This document shows positions 26,674 to 35,757 of a DNA stretch of 64,000 bases, piece by piece. The notes below the pieces were generated by a model, which saw only the letters and a list, made by a program, of their open reading frames with translations, did no database searches and had not been told where the DNA came from. The DNA is taken from positions 2,728,001 through 2,792,000 of the forward strand of contig NZ_CP041070.1 in assembly GCF_006459125.1 (NCBI RefSeq), written 5' to 3'. Positions within the stretch are counted from its first letter, which is position 1. Each line of letters begins with the position of its first letter. Both the position numbers and the translations under genes were made by a program. The stretch comes from Halarcobacter anaerophilus (GTDB lineage Bacteria > Campylobacterota > Campylobacteria > Campylobacterales > Arcobacteraceae).

Positions 26674-28521
26674 ATGAAAAAAATATTAGTTTTAATCTTC
26701 TTTCTTTTTACGACTTTAACTTACGCTTCTTTTATTTCTATAGATAAAAACAGTAAAAATATCGATATCTTATCAAAATCAGAAATCTTTATAGACAAAA
26801 GCAGAGAGTTGTCCATTAACGAAGTAAAAAACAAAAAATTTACGGCAAATAATAAAAAAAATCTAGCATTTGGATACTCCCCTGATTTTAATGTTTGGAT
26901 AAAATTCACTTTATATAATAATTCAGAAGAGACCATAACCAAAATATTAGAGTATGACAATCCTCTTGCCACACATATATATTTTTATAATGAAAAAAAC
27001 GGATATAAGAAGGAAGAAGGAGGTCTGCTTTCAAAAGCAGAAAAAAAAGTTTGTATAAATCAAATTTTTACTATAAAACTTAATCCAAAAGAGAAAACTA
27101 TCTGCTATGTGAAAGCATCATCTTACATTACGGCATTGATAATAAAATTAAAACTTTGGGATATAGAGACTTTTTTTGATAAAGAGGTAAAACATCAAAT
27201 TATATTATCTCTGTTTTTTGGAGCCATGTTAATACTTGGAGTATATAATCTTTTTATCTTTTTCTTTACAAAAGATATAAGCTATTTATATTATGTCCTT
27301 TATATTTTCGGTATTCTTTTTCATCAATTAGCTTATGTAGGCTTTGCAAAACTCTATATTTTTGATACGGAAAATATGATAAGAGTTATTAAAAGTGCAT
27401 CTATTATTGTTGCGGCACCCGTTCTTGCATTAGGTCTATTTACAAAAAATTTTTTAAAAACAAAACAGTATAAAATCCATAATATTATATTAGATATATT
27501 TTTAGTTTTAATCCCTGTTTCAATTCTATTTTTTCTTTTAACTGAAAGCTTTGATAAATATAGAAACGTAATAACAATGCTATTTTTGGTATATCTAATG
27601 TATATTACTCTTTATGCTGCACTTAAAAAGAATAAACAAGCCTACTTTATACTCTTTGCCTGGACAATCTTTTTAACCACAGGAATGTTAATGTTTTTAT
27701 CAAGTGCCGGAATATTTGATATTTTTGAACATATACCTTATTTAATAGAGATCTCTTTTGTCTCAGAAGCTCTTGTATTCTCCGTTGCATTGGCAAACAG
27801 AATAAACAGTCTTCAAGAAGAGAAAGAGATTGCAAATCAAAAACTTTTAATACAACAACAAAATGAGACACAAAGATTGGCAAAAAAAGTAGATGAGAGA
27901 ACAAAAGATTTAACAAAAACATTAGAAGAAAAAAGTCTTCTCCTCAAAGAGTTAAATCATAGAGTAAAAAACAATATGCAGACAATCGTTTCATTAATAA
28001 GACTTCAAAATGATGAGATGCAAGATGATAAACTGCAAGATGTTTTAATTACAATTCAAAATAGAATTAATTCCATGAGTCATTTGCATGAACTTCTTTA
28101 CAGAGATGAAGATATTTCTCATATAAATGCTTATGAATATTTTGAAATTTTAATAGAAGAGGTGAAATATAGTTATGAAAGAGATATAGATATACATTTA
28201 AACATAAAAACAAATTTAAAAATAGAACAGGCAATTTATTGTGGATTGATTTTAAATGAATTAATCACAAATTCATTTAAATATGCTTTTCCTGACGAGA
28301 TTGGAAATATATATATAAATTTAGAAAAAAGAGGTAAAAACTATATTTTGGAAGTAAAAGATGATGGAGTCGGATATACTCAAAGTAATAGAGCTACCCA
28401 CTCTTTAGGTCTAACTCTTGTTAGAACTTTGGCAGTAGAACAATTAGAGGGTAAAATCTCAATCGACTCAAAAAATGGAGTTGATGTTGTAATAAAATGG
28501 AAAGATCATGACAAAAGCTAA
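26674..28521 (+). CDS. 7TMR-DISM sensor histidine kinase (HisKA_2 type)
   Basis: The order is: signal peptide (1-18), an extracytoplasmic beta-rich 7TMR-DISMED2-like domain (about 25-165), seven membrane helices (about 175-385), a coiled coil, a HisKA_2 dimerisation domain with LKELNHRVKNNMQTIVSL (acceptor His about 429), and an ATPase domain with LILNELITNSFKYAF and DDGVGY. Extracellular 7TMR-DISM domains are thought to bind carbohydrate or lipid-like ligands. Its stop overlaps the response regulator start by 14 bases, so the two form a pair. It is preceded by a 12-nt-period operator. Confidence 0.9.
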   Translation: MKKILVLIFFLFTTLTYASFISIDKNSKNIDILSKSEIFIDKSRELSINEVKNKKFTANNKKNLAFGYSPDFNVWIKFTLYNNSEETITKILEYDNPLATHIYFYNEKNGYKKEEGGLLSKAEKKVCINQIFTIKLNPKEKTICYVKASSYITALIIKLKLWDIETFFDKEVKHQIILSLFFGAMLILGVYNLFIFFFTKDISYLYYVLYIFGILFHQLAYVGFAKLYIFDTENMIRVIKSASIIVAAPVLALGLFTKNFLKTKQYKIHNIILDIFLVLIPVSILFFLLTESFDKYRNVITMLFLVYLMYITLYAALKKNKQAYFILFAWTIFLTTGMLMFLSSAGIFDIFEHIPYLIEISFVSEALVFSVALANRINSLQEEKEIANQKLLIQQQNETQRLAKKVDERTKDLTKTLEEKSLLLKELNHRVKNNMQTIVSLIRLQNDEMQDDKLQDVLITIQNRINSMSHLHELLYRDEDISHINAYEYFEILIEEVKYSYERDIDIHLNIKTNLKIEQAIYCGLILNELITNSFKYAFPDEIGNIYINLEKRGKNYILEVKDDGVGYTQSNRATHSLGLTLVRTLAVEQLEGKISIDSKNGVDVVIKWKDHDKS

Positions 28522-29197
28522 AATTTTAATTGTTGAAGATGAGAGTATTGTTGCTTTAGATATAAAACATGCTTTACAAACACTTGGGTTCAAAGTAACA
28601 GATTGTGTAAGAAATTACACCAGAGCAATAAAAAGCGTAAAAGAGGCAAGACCTGATATTATTTTAATGGATATAAATTTGGATAGAAGCAAAGACGGAA
28701 TCGAGACAGCCAAAGAGATCCAAAAAATAGAGAATATCCCGATAATCTATTTGACTGCATTTTCCGATGAAAAAACTATACATAGAGCTATAAAAACAAA
28801 CCCTATTAGTTATTTAATCAAACCTTTTAAACGAGATGAATTAAACTCTTCAATTCTTTTAGGTTTATATAAAATCAACAAATCAAATGAAAAAATAATA
28901 AGTTCAAAATGTGTAGAATTAGGTTTTAACTACTATTATGATTTGGAAGATGAAATACTTTTTTACGATAATGTACCTATTAAATTGAGTATAAATGAAA
29001 GAAAACTTTTAAGCCAATTAGTTAATGCCAAAGGTTCTATTATAACATTTAGAGAGCTTGAATACCTTATTTGGCCTGATTCACCGGTTTCAGACAGTGC
29101 ATTAAGAACTCTGATTTATAGGCTAAGAAGCAAATTAGAGTATAGAATTATTGAAACCGTTCCTTCCTTAGGCTGTAAACTAACCCCTCTTTTTTAA
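28508..29197 (+). CDS. OmpR-type response regulator 1
   Basis: Receiver domain residues 1-120 have the acidic pocket VEDES, phospho-acceptor Asp in LMDINLD (about residue 57), Thr in YLTAFSD and Lys in LIKPFKRDEL. The C-terminal winged helix (about 140-229) contains LSINERKLLSQLV and DSALRTLIYRLRSKLE, as in Trans_reg_C proteins that bind direct repeats. It is made together with the 7TMR-DISM kinase. A close paralogue lies at 30113, on the other side of the synthase gene, with matching domain order and nearly matching recognition helix. Confidence 0.92.
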   Translation: MTKAKILIVEDESIVALDIKHALQTLGFKVTDCVRNYTRAIKSVKEARPDIILMDINLDRSKDGIETAKEIQKIENIPIIYLTAFSDEKTIHRAIKTNPISYLIKPFKRDELNSSILLGLYKINKSNEKIISSKCVELGFNYYYDLEDEILFYDNVPIKLSINERKLLSQLVNAKGSIITFRELEYLIWPDSPVSDSALRTLIYRLRSKLEYRIIETVPSLGCKLTPLF

Positions 29198-29224
29198 TTT
29201 TACAAATTTTATTTATTATTTTTT

Positions 29225-29244
29225 CTGTGACGTAAACTGTGACG
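29225..29244 (+). promoter_or_regulatory. Direct-repeat operator of the acyl-synthase-like gene
   Basis: Two perfect CTGTGACG copies at 29225 and 29237, 12 bases apart, preceded by TTTT. The pair covers the expected -35 region of a promoter with TAAAGT (29254-29259) as a possible -10, the usual layout for activation by an OmpR/PhoB-family regulator. Confidence 0.7.
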
Positions 29245-29260
29245 CCGCTCTTGTAAAGTT

Positions 29261-29276
29261 GTCCTTAAAAAAGGAC
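29261..29276 (+). promoter_or_regulatory. Hairpin covering the ribosome-binding site of the acyl-synthase-like gene
   Basis: GTCCTT, four A, then AAGGAC forms a 6-bp stem whose 3' arm contains the AAGGA Shine-Dalgarno 6 bases before ATG 29282. Folding would hide the ribosome site, so translation may be limited or controlled. Confidence 0.6.
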
Positions 29277-29281
29277 AAACA

Positions 29282-30046
29282 ATGGCAAACATCAACAAAA
29301 ACATATCTTTAAACCAAATGCAGGAGCTTCTACAAAGCAGTTTTCAAAGTAGAGAAGTTTATCATCTTCCCGAAAGTTTTTATGAAGAACAAAAAAGAGC
29401 AATAGAGATCTTTAATAAAAGAATTTTTTTAGAAAGCGTAATTGATGAGACTATCTCTTTTAATAAAAAATTAAACTGGGATTATGAAAAAAGCAATCTA
29501 AAATTAACAACCACCGCCGAAGAGTTAGTAGAAGTTTTTAAATTAAGAAGTGACGTCTTTTCTGAAATAAACTATCAACATGAATTTCCTGATACTATCG
29601 AAGGTTTAAACTTTGATAAATTTGATAAAACTTCTGCTGTTATTTATTATCAACAAAACAAAGAGGTAACTGCATCAATCAGATTAATTTTTGATTCAAA
29701 AAACGGACTTCCGTCTGAGGGGAAAGCCAAATTCGATGATATGAGAAAAAAACATAAAACAATCGGAGAGATTTCAAGAAATATAGTGAAATATAGAGGA
29801 AAAGGATTAAACCAAGAATTTAAATATCTAATGTGCGGGGTATATAATGTTTTTACCAATAATGATATAGATATGGCACTTTCGGGAATAAAAAAAGAAC
29901 ACCTAAAACTTTTTAAAAAACTTGGAGGAGTAGATATATATAAAGAGATGAATGCCTACGGTTCTTTGAAAGTACCCGTATTAATAATTTCATATAACCC
30001 TCAATATGCATCAAAATTTTTTAAAAAAGTCTTTTTAAATGAATAA
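29282..30046 (+). CDS. LuxI/FeeM-like GNAT acyl-transferase (candidate autoinducer or N-acyl amino acid synthase)
   Basis: This 254-aa cytoplasmic protein has a central region (about 80-180) that shows the LuxI-type fingerprint in order: LRSDVF (Arg and Phe), FDKFDK (paired Asp), ASIRLIF (Arg-Leu) and GEISR (Glu-x-x-Arg-like). These residues shape the acyl donor and S-adenosylmethionine or amino-acid pocket in LuxI and in the related FeeM N-acyl amino acid synthases. The N-terminal 70 residues are extra. It lies between two paralogous response regulators and has the shared operator upstream. It could instead be another GNAT acyltransferase; the product is unknown. Confidence 0.6.
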   Translation: MANINKNISLNQMQELLQSSFQSREVYHLPESFYEEQKRAIEIFNKRIFLESVIDETISFNKKLNWDYEKSNLKLTTTAEELVEVFKLRSDVFSEINYQHEFPDTIEGLNFDKFDKTSAVIYYQQNKEVTASIRLIFDSKNGLPSEGKAKFDDMRKKHKTIGEISRNIVKYRGKGLNQEFKYLMCGVYNVFTNNDIDMALSGIKKEHLKLFKKLGGVDIYKEMNAYGSLKVPVLIISYNPQYASKFFKKVFLNE

Positions 30047-30054
30047 AAAATTTT

Positions 30055-30074
30055 CTGCAACGCAAATTGTGACA
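30055..30074 (+). promoter_or_regulatory. Direct-repeat operator of response regulator 2
   Basis: CTGCAACG (30055) and TTGTGACA (30067) lie 12 bases apart after TTTT, matching the operator at 29225. TATGAT at 30084-30089 is the likely -10, 9 bases downstream of the site, the same geometry as at 29225. Confidence 0.65.
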
Positions 30075-30112
30075 AGAAGATGTTATGATGAAAAAAAGGA
30101 TAAAGGTTAAGT

Positions 30113-30823
30113 ATGACAAGATCAAAGATATTAATCGTTGAAGATGAAACTATTGTTGCTCTTGATATAAAAAAGACTTTGGAGAATTTAGATTTTGAAA
30201 TAACAAATACGGTAACAAACTATAACAGCGCTCTAAACAGCGTAAGAGTCAATAAACCTGATTTAATCTTAATGGATATAAATCTGGGACAGAAATATGA
30301 TGGGATAGATACTGTAAAAAAAATTCATGCAATAGAGAAGATTCCGGTAATATATGTTACGGCATTTACCGATGAACAAACTATAAAAAGGGCGATTCAG
30401 ACAAATCCCGTAAGTTATTTGGTTAAACCTTTTAAAAGAGATGAGTTAAAGTCAAATATTCTTCTAGGTCTTTATAAAATTAGTAAAGAGAATAATGATT
30501 ATAAAAATATAATAGATGTGGATATTGGATTAGGATATTATTATAATTATAAAGAGAACAGACTTCTTTATAAAGAGATGCCTATAAAATTAAGCAACAA
30601 TGAAAACTTATTACTTAGAATTCTTATTGAAGCAAATAACAAAGTCGTAACTTTTGAGGAGTTAGAAGAGAGAATTTGGCCTAATAACGAGATATCTGAT
30701 AGTACATTAAGAACACTTGTTTACAGACTAAGAAGTAAACTTGAACACAGATTAATTGAGACTGTGCAAAAAGTAGGATGTAGACTAAATAAAGACAACC
30801 CTATGCATGCAGCAAGCAGCTAG
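30113..30823 (+). CDS. OmpR-type response regulator 2 (paralogue)
   Basis: It has 236 aa with the same receiver plus winged-helix layout as the regulator at 28508: VEDETIVALDIK, Asp in LMDINLG, YVTAFTD, LVKPFKRDELK, and DNA-binding helix DSTLRTLVYRLRSKLEH. More than half the residues look identical to regulator 1, which points to a local duplication. It has no kinase of its own beside it, so the 7TMR-DISM kinase may feed both regulators. ATG follows AAGGATAAAGG. Its own promoter carries the shared operator, suggesting auto- or cross-regulation. Confidence 0.9.
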   Translation: MTRSKILIVEDETIVALDIKKTLENLDFEITNTVTNYNSALNSVRVNKPDLILMDINLGQKYDGIDTVKKIHAIEKIPVIYVTAFTDEQTIKRAIQTNPVSYLVKPFKRDELKSNILLGLYKISKENNDYKNIIDVDIGLGYYYNYKENRLLYKEMPIKLSNNENLLLRILIEANNKVVTFEELEERIWPNNEISDSTLRTLVYRLRSKLEHRLIETVQKVGCRLNKDNPMHAASS

Positions 30824-30824
30824 A

Positions 30825-30898
30825 ATTTAAAACCTAGATTAAAATATCTTTTTTGGTTATAATAAAAAAGGTATGAAAATTTAATTTAGGTTTTAAAT
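30825..30898. repeat. 19-bp inverted repeat ending at the diguanylate cyclase start codon
   Basis: Arms at 30825-30843 and 30880-30898 are complementary except for one G-U-compatible position, with a 36-base loop that holds a TATAAT box (30858-30863). The right arm touches the ATG at 30899 and includes its only ribosome-site-like AGG. It could be a terminator/attenuator for the upstream regulator, an operator, or an RNA switch. Confidence 0.6.
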
Positions 30899-33544
30899 AT
30901 GAGAAAAAAGCTGTTATATCTAATAATACTGATTTTAATCTCCACCATATTTAGTTATATCATTTTTTCTTTAATCGATAATAGAAAAAAAGAGGATTTA
31001 GAATCAGAAAAAGAGTTAATTAAAATAACATATAAAACTGTTATCAAAGCTTTTAAAATACACTCAAATTTAATCTACTTTAATAGAATCAATACTCCGC
31101 AGATAAAAAAACTCTTATTAAATATAAATGAAGCCTCTAAAGAGGAAAAAAATATTATTAAAGTTCAACTATATAATGAACTTATTGATATGTATAAAAA
31201 CATGTCTGATTTCAAATTAAGACAATTGCACTTTCACCTAAAAAACAATGAAAGCTTCTTAAGATTTCACAAACCAGAAAAATTTGGAGACAGTTTAAAA
31301 GGTGTTAGATCTACCGTTGAGTATGTAAATAGATACAAAAAAGCTATTTACGGCTTTGAAGAGGGAAAAATATTTAACGGTTACAGATTTGTTTATCCTT
31401 TAGAGTATAAAAACAAATATTTAGGCAGTGTAGAAACTTCCGTATCAATGGACTCGATAATCAAGGAGATGAAAGAAGAGTTAAACAGTAACACCGATTT
31501 TATTATAAAAAAAGAGATAGTAGAAAAAAAGGTTTTAAAAGAGGAAAAAGCAAAATATATTCAATCTGCAGTTTTAACAGATTTTTATCATGAAAAAACT
31601 GTAAGCAACGGGGGCAACCCACTTATAAAAGAGCTTTTAAAAAAATATTTGACATCAAATACAATAGAAAAAAAACTTCAAAAAGGAGAGATATTCAACT
31701 TTTTCTGCTCTAATAAAGAACAAACATATATCTTAACTTTCTTCCCCGTAAAAAATGCTATTTCCAAACAAAGTGTTGCTTATATAATATTTGCAAATAA
31801 AAACCACGATTTTAAAGAGTATGAAAATCAATATATACTTTTTTTATCTATTCTAATTCTTTTGATAATTACCCTAATGTACTTTATTTATAAAATCGAT
31901 GAAAAGAAAAACAAACTTATTAATAAAGATAAAATTCTAAAAAAAGTACAAGAGATTGGTAAATTAGGCTATTGGAAATTTGATTTAGTAAAAAATCAAC
32001 TTATATGGAGTGATGAAGTTTACAATATATTTGAATTACGAAAACATGAGTTTGAGAAAACATACGAAAATTTCTTAAAGTATGTTCATCCTCATGATTT
32101 AGAAAAAGTAACTAAAGTATATGAAGAGTCCTTAAAAAACCGAACAAACTATCAAGTTGAACATAGAATTATTACACAAACAGGCAAAATTAAATATGTA
32201 GAAGAGGAGTGTCATCACACTTTTGACGAGAAAGGGAATATCGTCCAATCTTTGGGAACAGTACATGATATTACAAATATAAAAATTTACCAAGCGCAGA
32301 TAGAGAAAGCAAAAAAGCAATTTGAATCCTTGGTTTCACATATTCCCGATATTGTATATCGTTGTGAAATTGATAAAAATTTAACAGTTCTATTTATAAA
32401 CAATGCTATAGAAACTATTACGGGTTATAAAAAAGAGGAAATACAACAAAACAAGGGAATATCTTTTAGTTCAATTATCCATCCCGAAGATATAAAAAAA
32501 TTAGACAAAGCTATAACATCACTTATAAAAAAAGATAAAGAGAGTATAGAAATAGAGCATAGAATCATTACAAAAAATAGAAAAATTATCTGGGTTGATA
32601 ACTTTTTAAAAATGCTTGAGGAGAATAAACATCAATTTATAGAAGGAATAATAAACGATATAACTATTCAAAAAGAGAACTATATAAAACTTCAAAAATT
32701 TATTGATACACAAGATAATATCGTGATATTGACAGATTCCGAAAAATTAAACTTTGCAAACAAAAAATTTTTCAGTTTTCTAGGTTATGAAAATCTAGAA
32801 AATTTTAAAAAATTCTATAGTTGTATTTGCGAACTATTTATAGAAAATGACAGATTTTTTCACCTAGGAAAAATCAAAAAAGATGAAAATTGGATTGAAG
32901 AGATACAAAAAATTCCTTCTTCACAAAGGGTTGTTGCTTTGCTTGGTCAAGATTTTAGTATACACACTTTTTCCGTAACGGTAAATAAATTTGAAAATAA
33001 TCTATTTATAGTAAGTTTTACTGATATAAGCGAAACTATGACAGAACAAATAGAGTTGGAAGAAAAAACCGTACACGACAAACTAACCTCAGCTTTCAAC
33101 AGAGAATACTTTGATCTAAACTATAAAAAATTTATAAAAGAGTATACAAAAGAAAAGACACACTTAGCAATCTCTATTTTAGATATAGACTTTTTTAAAA
33201 AAGTAAATGATAACTTCGGTCATGATATAGGAGATTATGTCTTAAAAGAGCTGGTATCTGAAATAAACAGATTTTCAAGAAAAGATGATATTCTTATTAG
33301 ATGGGGAGGAGAAGAGTTTATTTTGATACTAAAAGTTGAGTCAGAAAAAGGGTTATATAAAGCCTTGGAACATATAAGAAAAATCATAGAACTACACTAT
33401 TTTGAAAAAGTAGAAAAGATAACTTGCAGTTTCGGAGCAAGTATTTATAAAAACAATGAATCTATAGAAACTACTATAAAAAGAGCCGATAATGCACTAT
33501 ATAAAGCCAAAGAAACAGGAAGAAATAGAGTTATAATAGAGTAG
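30899..33544 (+). CDS. Membrane diguanylate cyclase with Cache-like and PAS sensor domains
   Basis: Its 881 aa comprise a membrane helix at 5-25, a periplasmic sensor domain with a KGVRSTVEYVNRY motif (about 26-310), a second helix about 314-333, two or three PAS/PAC modules (about 345-465, 470-590, 600-700), and a C-terminal GGDEF domain. The active site is RWGGEEFILIL and the inhibitory site RKDD sits just before it, so it should make c-di-GMP and be product-inhibited. The ligand is unknown. It ends 3 bases before the convergent kinase gene. Confidence 0.92.
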   Translation: MRKKLLYLIILILISTIFSYIIFSLIDNRKKEDLESEKELIKITYKTVIKAFKIHSNLIYFNRINTPQIKKLLLNINEASKEEKNIIKVQLYNELIDMYKNMSDFKLRQLHFHLKNNESFLRFHKPEKFGDSLKGVRSTVEYVNRYKKAIYGFEEGKIFNGYRFVYPLEYKNKYLGSVETSVSMDSIIKEMKEELNSNTDFIIKKEIVEKKVLKEEKAKYIQSAVLTDFYHEKTVSNGGNPLIKELLKKYLTSNTIEKKLQKGEIFNFFCSNKEQTYILTFFPVKNAISKQSVAYIIFANKNHDFKEYENQYILFLSILILLIITLMYFIYKIDEKKNKLINKDKILKKVQEIGKLGYWKFDLVKNQLIWSDEVYNIFELRKHEFEKTYENFLKYVHPHDLEKVTKVYEESLKNRTNYQVEHRIITQTGKIKYVEEECHHTFDEKGNIVQSLGTVHDITNIKIYQAQIEKAKKQFESLVSHIPDIVYRCEIDKNLTVLFINNAIETITGYKKEEIQQNKGISFSSIIHPEDIKKLDKAITSLIKKDKESIEIEHRIITKNRKIIWVDNFLKMLEENKHQFIEGIINDITIQKENYIKLQKFIDTQDNIVILTDSEKLNFANKKFFSFLGYENLENFKKFYSCICELFIENDRFFHLGKIKKDENWIEEIQKIPSSQRVVALLGQDFSIHTFSVTVNKFENNLFIVSFTDISETMTEQIELEEKTVHDKLTSAFNREYFDLNYKKFIKEYTKEKTHLAISILDIDFFKKVNDNFGHDIGDYVLKELVSEINRFSRKDDILIRWGGEEFILILKVESEKGLYKALEHIRKIIELHYFEKVEKITCSFGASIYKNNESIETTIKRADNALYKAKETGRNRVIIE

Positions 33545-33547
33545 AGT

Positions 33548-35749
33548 TTATGATGATTTAAAAATTATAATAAAACATGCCCCTTTGTATTCTTTATTTT
33601 TATATTTAAAAATTTCATTATGAACAGAGATTGAAGCTTTATGTCTGTTTCTAATTATTTTATCAGCCATAGAGAGTCCAAGCCCTGTACCTTGAGACTG
33701 ATGTTTTGTAGAGAAGTACGGTTCAAAAATTCTATCTATAATTGAATCGTCAATTCCTCCTCCACTATCCAAAATTTTTAATTCCAAACTATTTTCATCA
33801 AGTTTTTTTGTCTCTATAAAAAGTAATCTATCATCTTCATCTTTTACATTCTGTTTCAATACATCTTTACTATTGTTAATAATATTTATAAAACCTTCAG
33901 TTAGCTCATTTTTATTCCCGTTTATCTCTAAATCATCATTAATTCTTATAACTCTTTTTATATAATTATTATTTAAAGAAGCTTCTAAAAGAATCAAAGT
34001 ATTTTCCAAGGTCTCTTTTATACTGATTCTTCTGTAAGATTTGTCACCTTTTATAAAATCTCTGAAATTATCTATTGTTTTTGATAAATAATTAGCCTGA
34101 GTTACGACACTGTCCGCACACTCGCTAATATCGTTTTTTTCCAAACAATCAAGTTCGGATTTTAGTTTTAATCCGCTTACGCTTGTAGTAATTACACTAA
34201 GAGGTTGTCTCCATTGATGAGCAATATTTCCAACCATTTCTCCCATTGATGCCAATCTTGCCTGCTCTTGCATAAGTTTTAAACTGCTAGTATCTTTTGC
34301 AACAATTAAAAATCTTTTTTTATCAGGAAGCAAAGAGATACTCATATTAACATAAATTCTTTTATTACTTTCCAGAAGATATGCTTTTTCAAAATTCCTA
34401 ACAGACCCCTCTTTTAAAACTTCTTTTATAACGGCTAAAGTTCTCTCCTTATCTTCAGCGGCAGTTAAATCTAAAGAAGACTTTTTAAGTAATTCCTCTT
34501 TTGAAAATCCCGTCATATTTAAATAAGCTTCATTGAATTTTAAAAATTTTGTTTCTAAATCTAAAATTGCTATTCCGTCTTTAGAATAATTAAAAATCGT
34601 TTCAAACTCTTCTTTTTGTTCTTTAATTAATTTTTCACTCTCTTTTCTTTGAGTAATATCTCTAGCAGATGCATAAATAGCATCTTTATTATCAAAAGTG
34701 ATTTTCACCGCAGAGACTTCCGCAATATATGTAGTCCCGTCTTTTCTTGTATGAATAGTTTCAAAGGTTACGGGGTTGTTTGAAAGTTTTTTCTTTAATA
34801 TTTTATTTTCATAGGCTGTTAGTTTTTTGTCCCAATCAGTAGTTTTAAGAGTTTTCATCTCTTCTTTTGAATATCCAAGTTTTAAAGGAACCTGTTCACT
34901 GTATTCTAAAAGATTTTCATCAAAATCGGTAATAAAAATCATATCAGAAGAGAGATTCATCAGTTTTTGATATTTATTAGAAGTGTTTTGCAGTTTAATA
35001 TTCAACTCTTCCAAATTTTTTCTTGATGTTCTTATCTCTTTAAGCATTATATTTATAGAGTTTGAGAGCAATGATACTTCTAAAGAGTTAAACTCTACTA
35101 AATCTTTAATAGGTATTGCATTTTTATCTTTATTTTTTATTGATCCTATAATATCCGATATTGGTTTTAAAACAAAAGTTCTTAGAATATAATATAGAGC
35201 AAGAATTAACAGTAAAGATATTAAAAGAGTTATTACAATACTGTGAACTACAATCTTCTCTAACTTCAAATTTACAAAATGGGTTGAAGAATATATATAG
35301 ATTTTACCTATTTTTATACCTTTTGAATTTACAATATCCTGACTCTTTGAATAAAAAACCCTTTTAAAAGCTTTTTTGTTCTCTTCTGAAGGTTTGTAAT
35401 TAATAACTTCCCAATCTTTATTTCTAATTTTTCCCGTAATAAAAAGAGCCTTGTTACCCGTAATTTCAGACATTTTATAATCTTCAATAATAATTGCGAA
35501 AATATCTTTATATCCCATATAACTGTTAATTATTTTTTCATATTCCGTAATAGAGTAAGATTCAATAAAAGGCGCTACTACGTTTTTTAATTGGAGGATT
35601 GCAGTATCACTATTATATTTTAACTCTTTTATTAGACTACTTTTCGTAACCGTATAATTATATACCGAGTAGATAAACATAATAACAACAATTACAAGAA
35701 CAATCATAATTGATAATATTTTATAAAGTGAATTTTTTTTATTTATCAT
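33548..35749 (-). CDS. PAS sensor histidine kinase paired with a periplasmic binding protein
   Basis: A 733-aa kinase: helix 10-32, a periplasmic loop, a second helix about 168-190, a HAMP-like linker, two PAS domains (about 255-385 and 385-500) and a kinase core with GNIAHQWRQPLSVI (acceptor His), INIINNSKDVL, DSGGGI and GTGLGLSMADKI. It follows the binding-protein gene by 8 bases in the same operon, like LuxP-LuxQ or TorT-TorS pairs, so the periplasmic loop probably reads a ligand-loaded binding protein. No response regulator is adjacent. Confidence 0.9.
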   Translation of the reverse strand: MINKKNSLYKILSIMIVLVIVVIMFIYSVYNYTVTKSSLIKELKYNSDTAILQLKNVVAPFIESYSITEYEKIINSYMGYKDIFAIIIEDYKMSEITGNKALFITGKIRNKDWEVINYKPSEENKKAFKRVFYSKSQDIVNSKGIKIGKIYIYSSTHFVNLKLEKIVVHSIVITLLISLLLILALYYILRTFVLKPISDIIGSIKNKDKNAIPIKDLVEFNSLEVSLLSNSINIMLKEIRTSRKNLEELNIKLQNTSNKYQKLMNLSSDMIFITDFDENLLEYSEQVPLKLGYSKEEMKTLKTTDWDKKLTAYENKILKKKLSNNPVTFETIHTRKDGTTYIAEVSAVKITFDNKDAIYASARDITQRKESEKLIKEQKEEFETIFNYSKDGIAILDLETKFLKFNEAYLNMTGFSKEELLKKSSLDLTAAEDKERTLAVIKEVLKEGSVRNFEKAYLLESNKRIYVNMSISLLPDKKRFLIVAKDTSSLKLMQEQARLASMGEMVGNIAHQWRQPLSVITTSVSGLKLKSELDCLEKNDISECADSVVTQANYLSKTIDNFRDFIKGDKSYRRISIKETLENTLILLEASLNNNYIKRVIRINDDLEINGNKNELTEGFINIINNSKDVLKQNVKDEDDRLLFIETKKLDENSLELKILDSGGGIDDSIIDRIFEPYFSTKHQSQGTGLGLSMADKIIRNRHKASISVHNEIFKYKNKEYKGACFIIIFKSS

Positions 35750-35757
35750 CTCAAACT

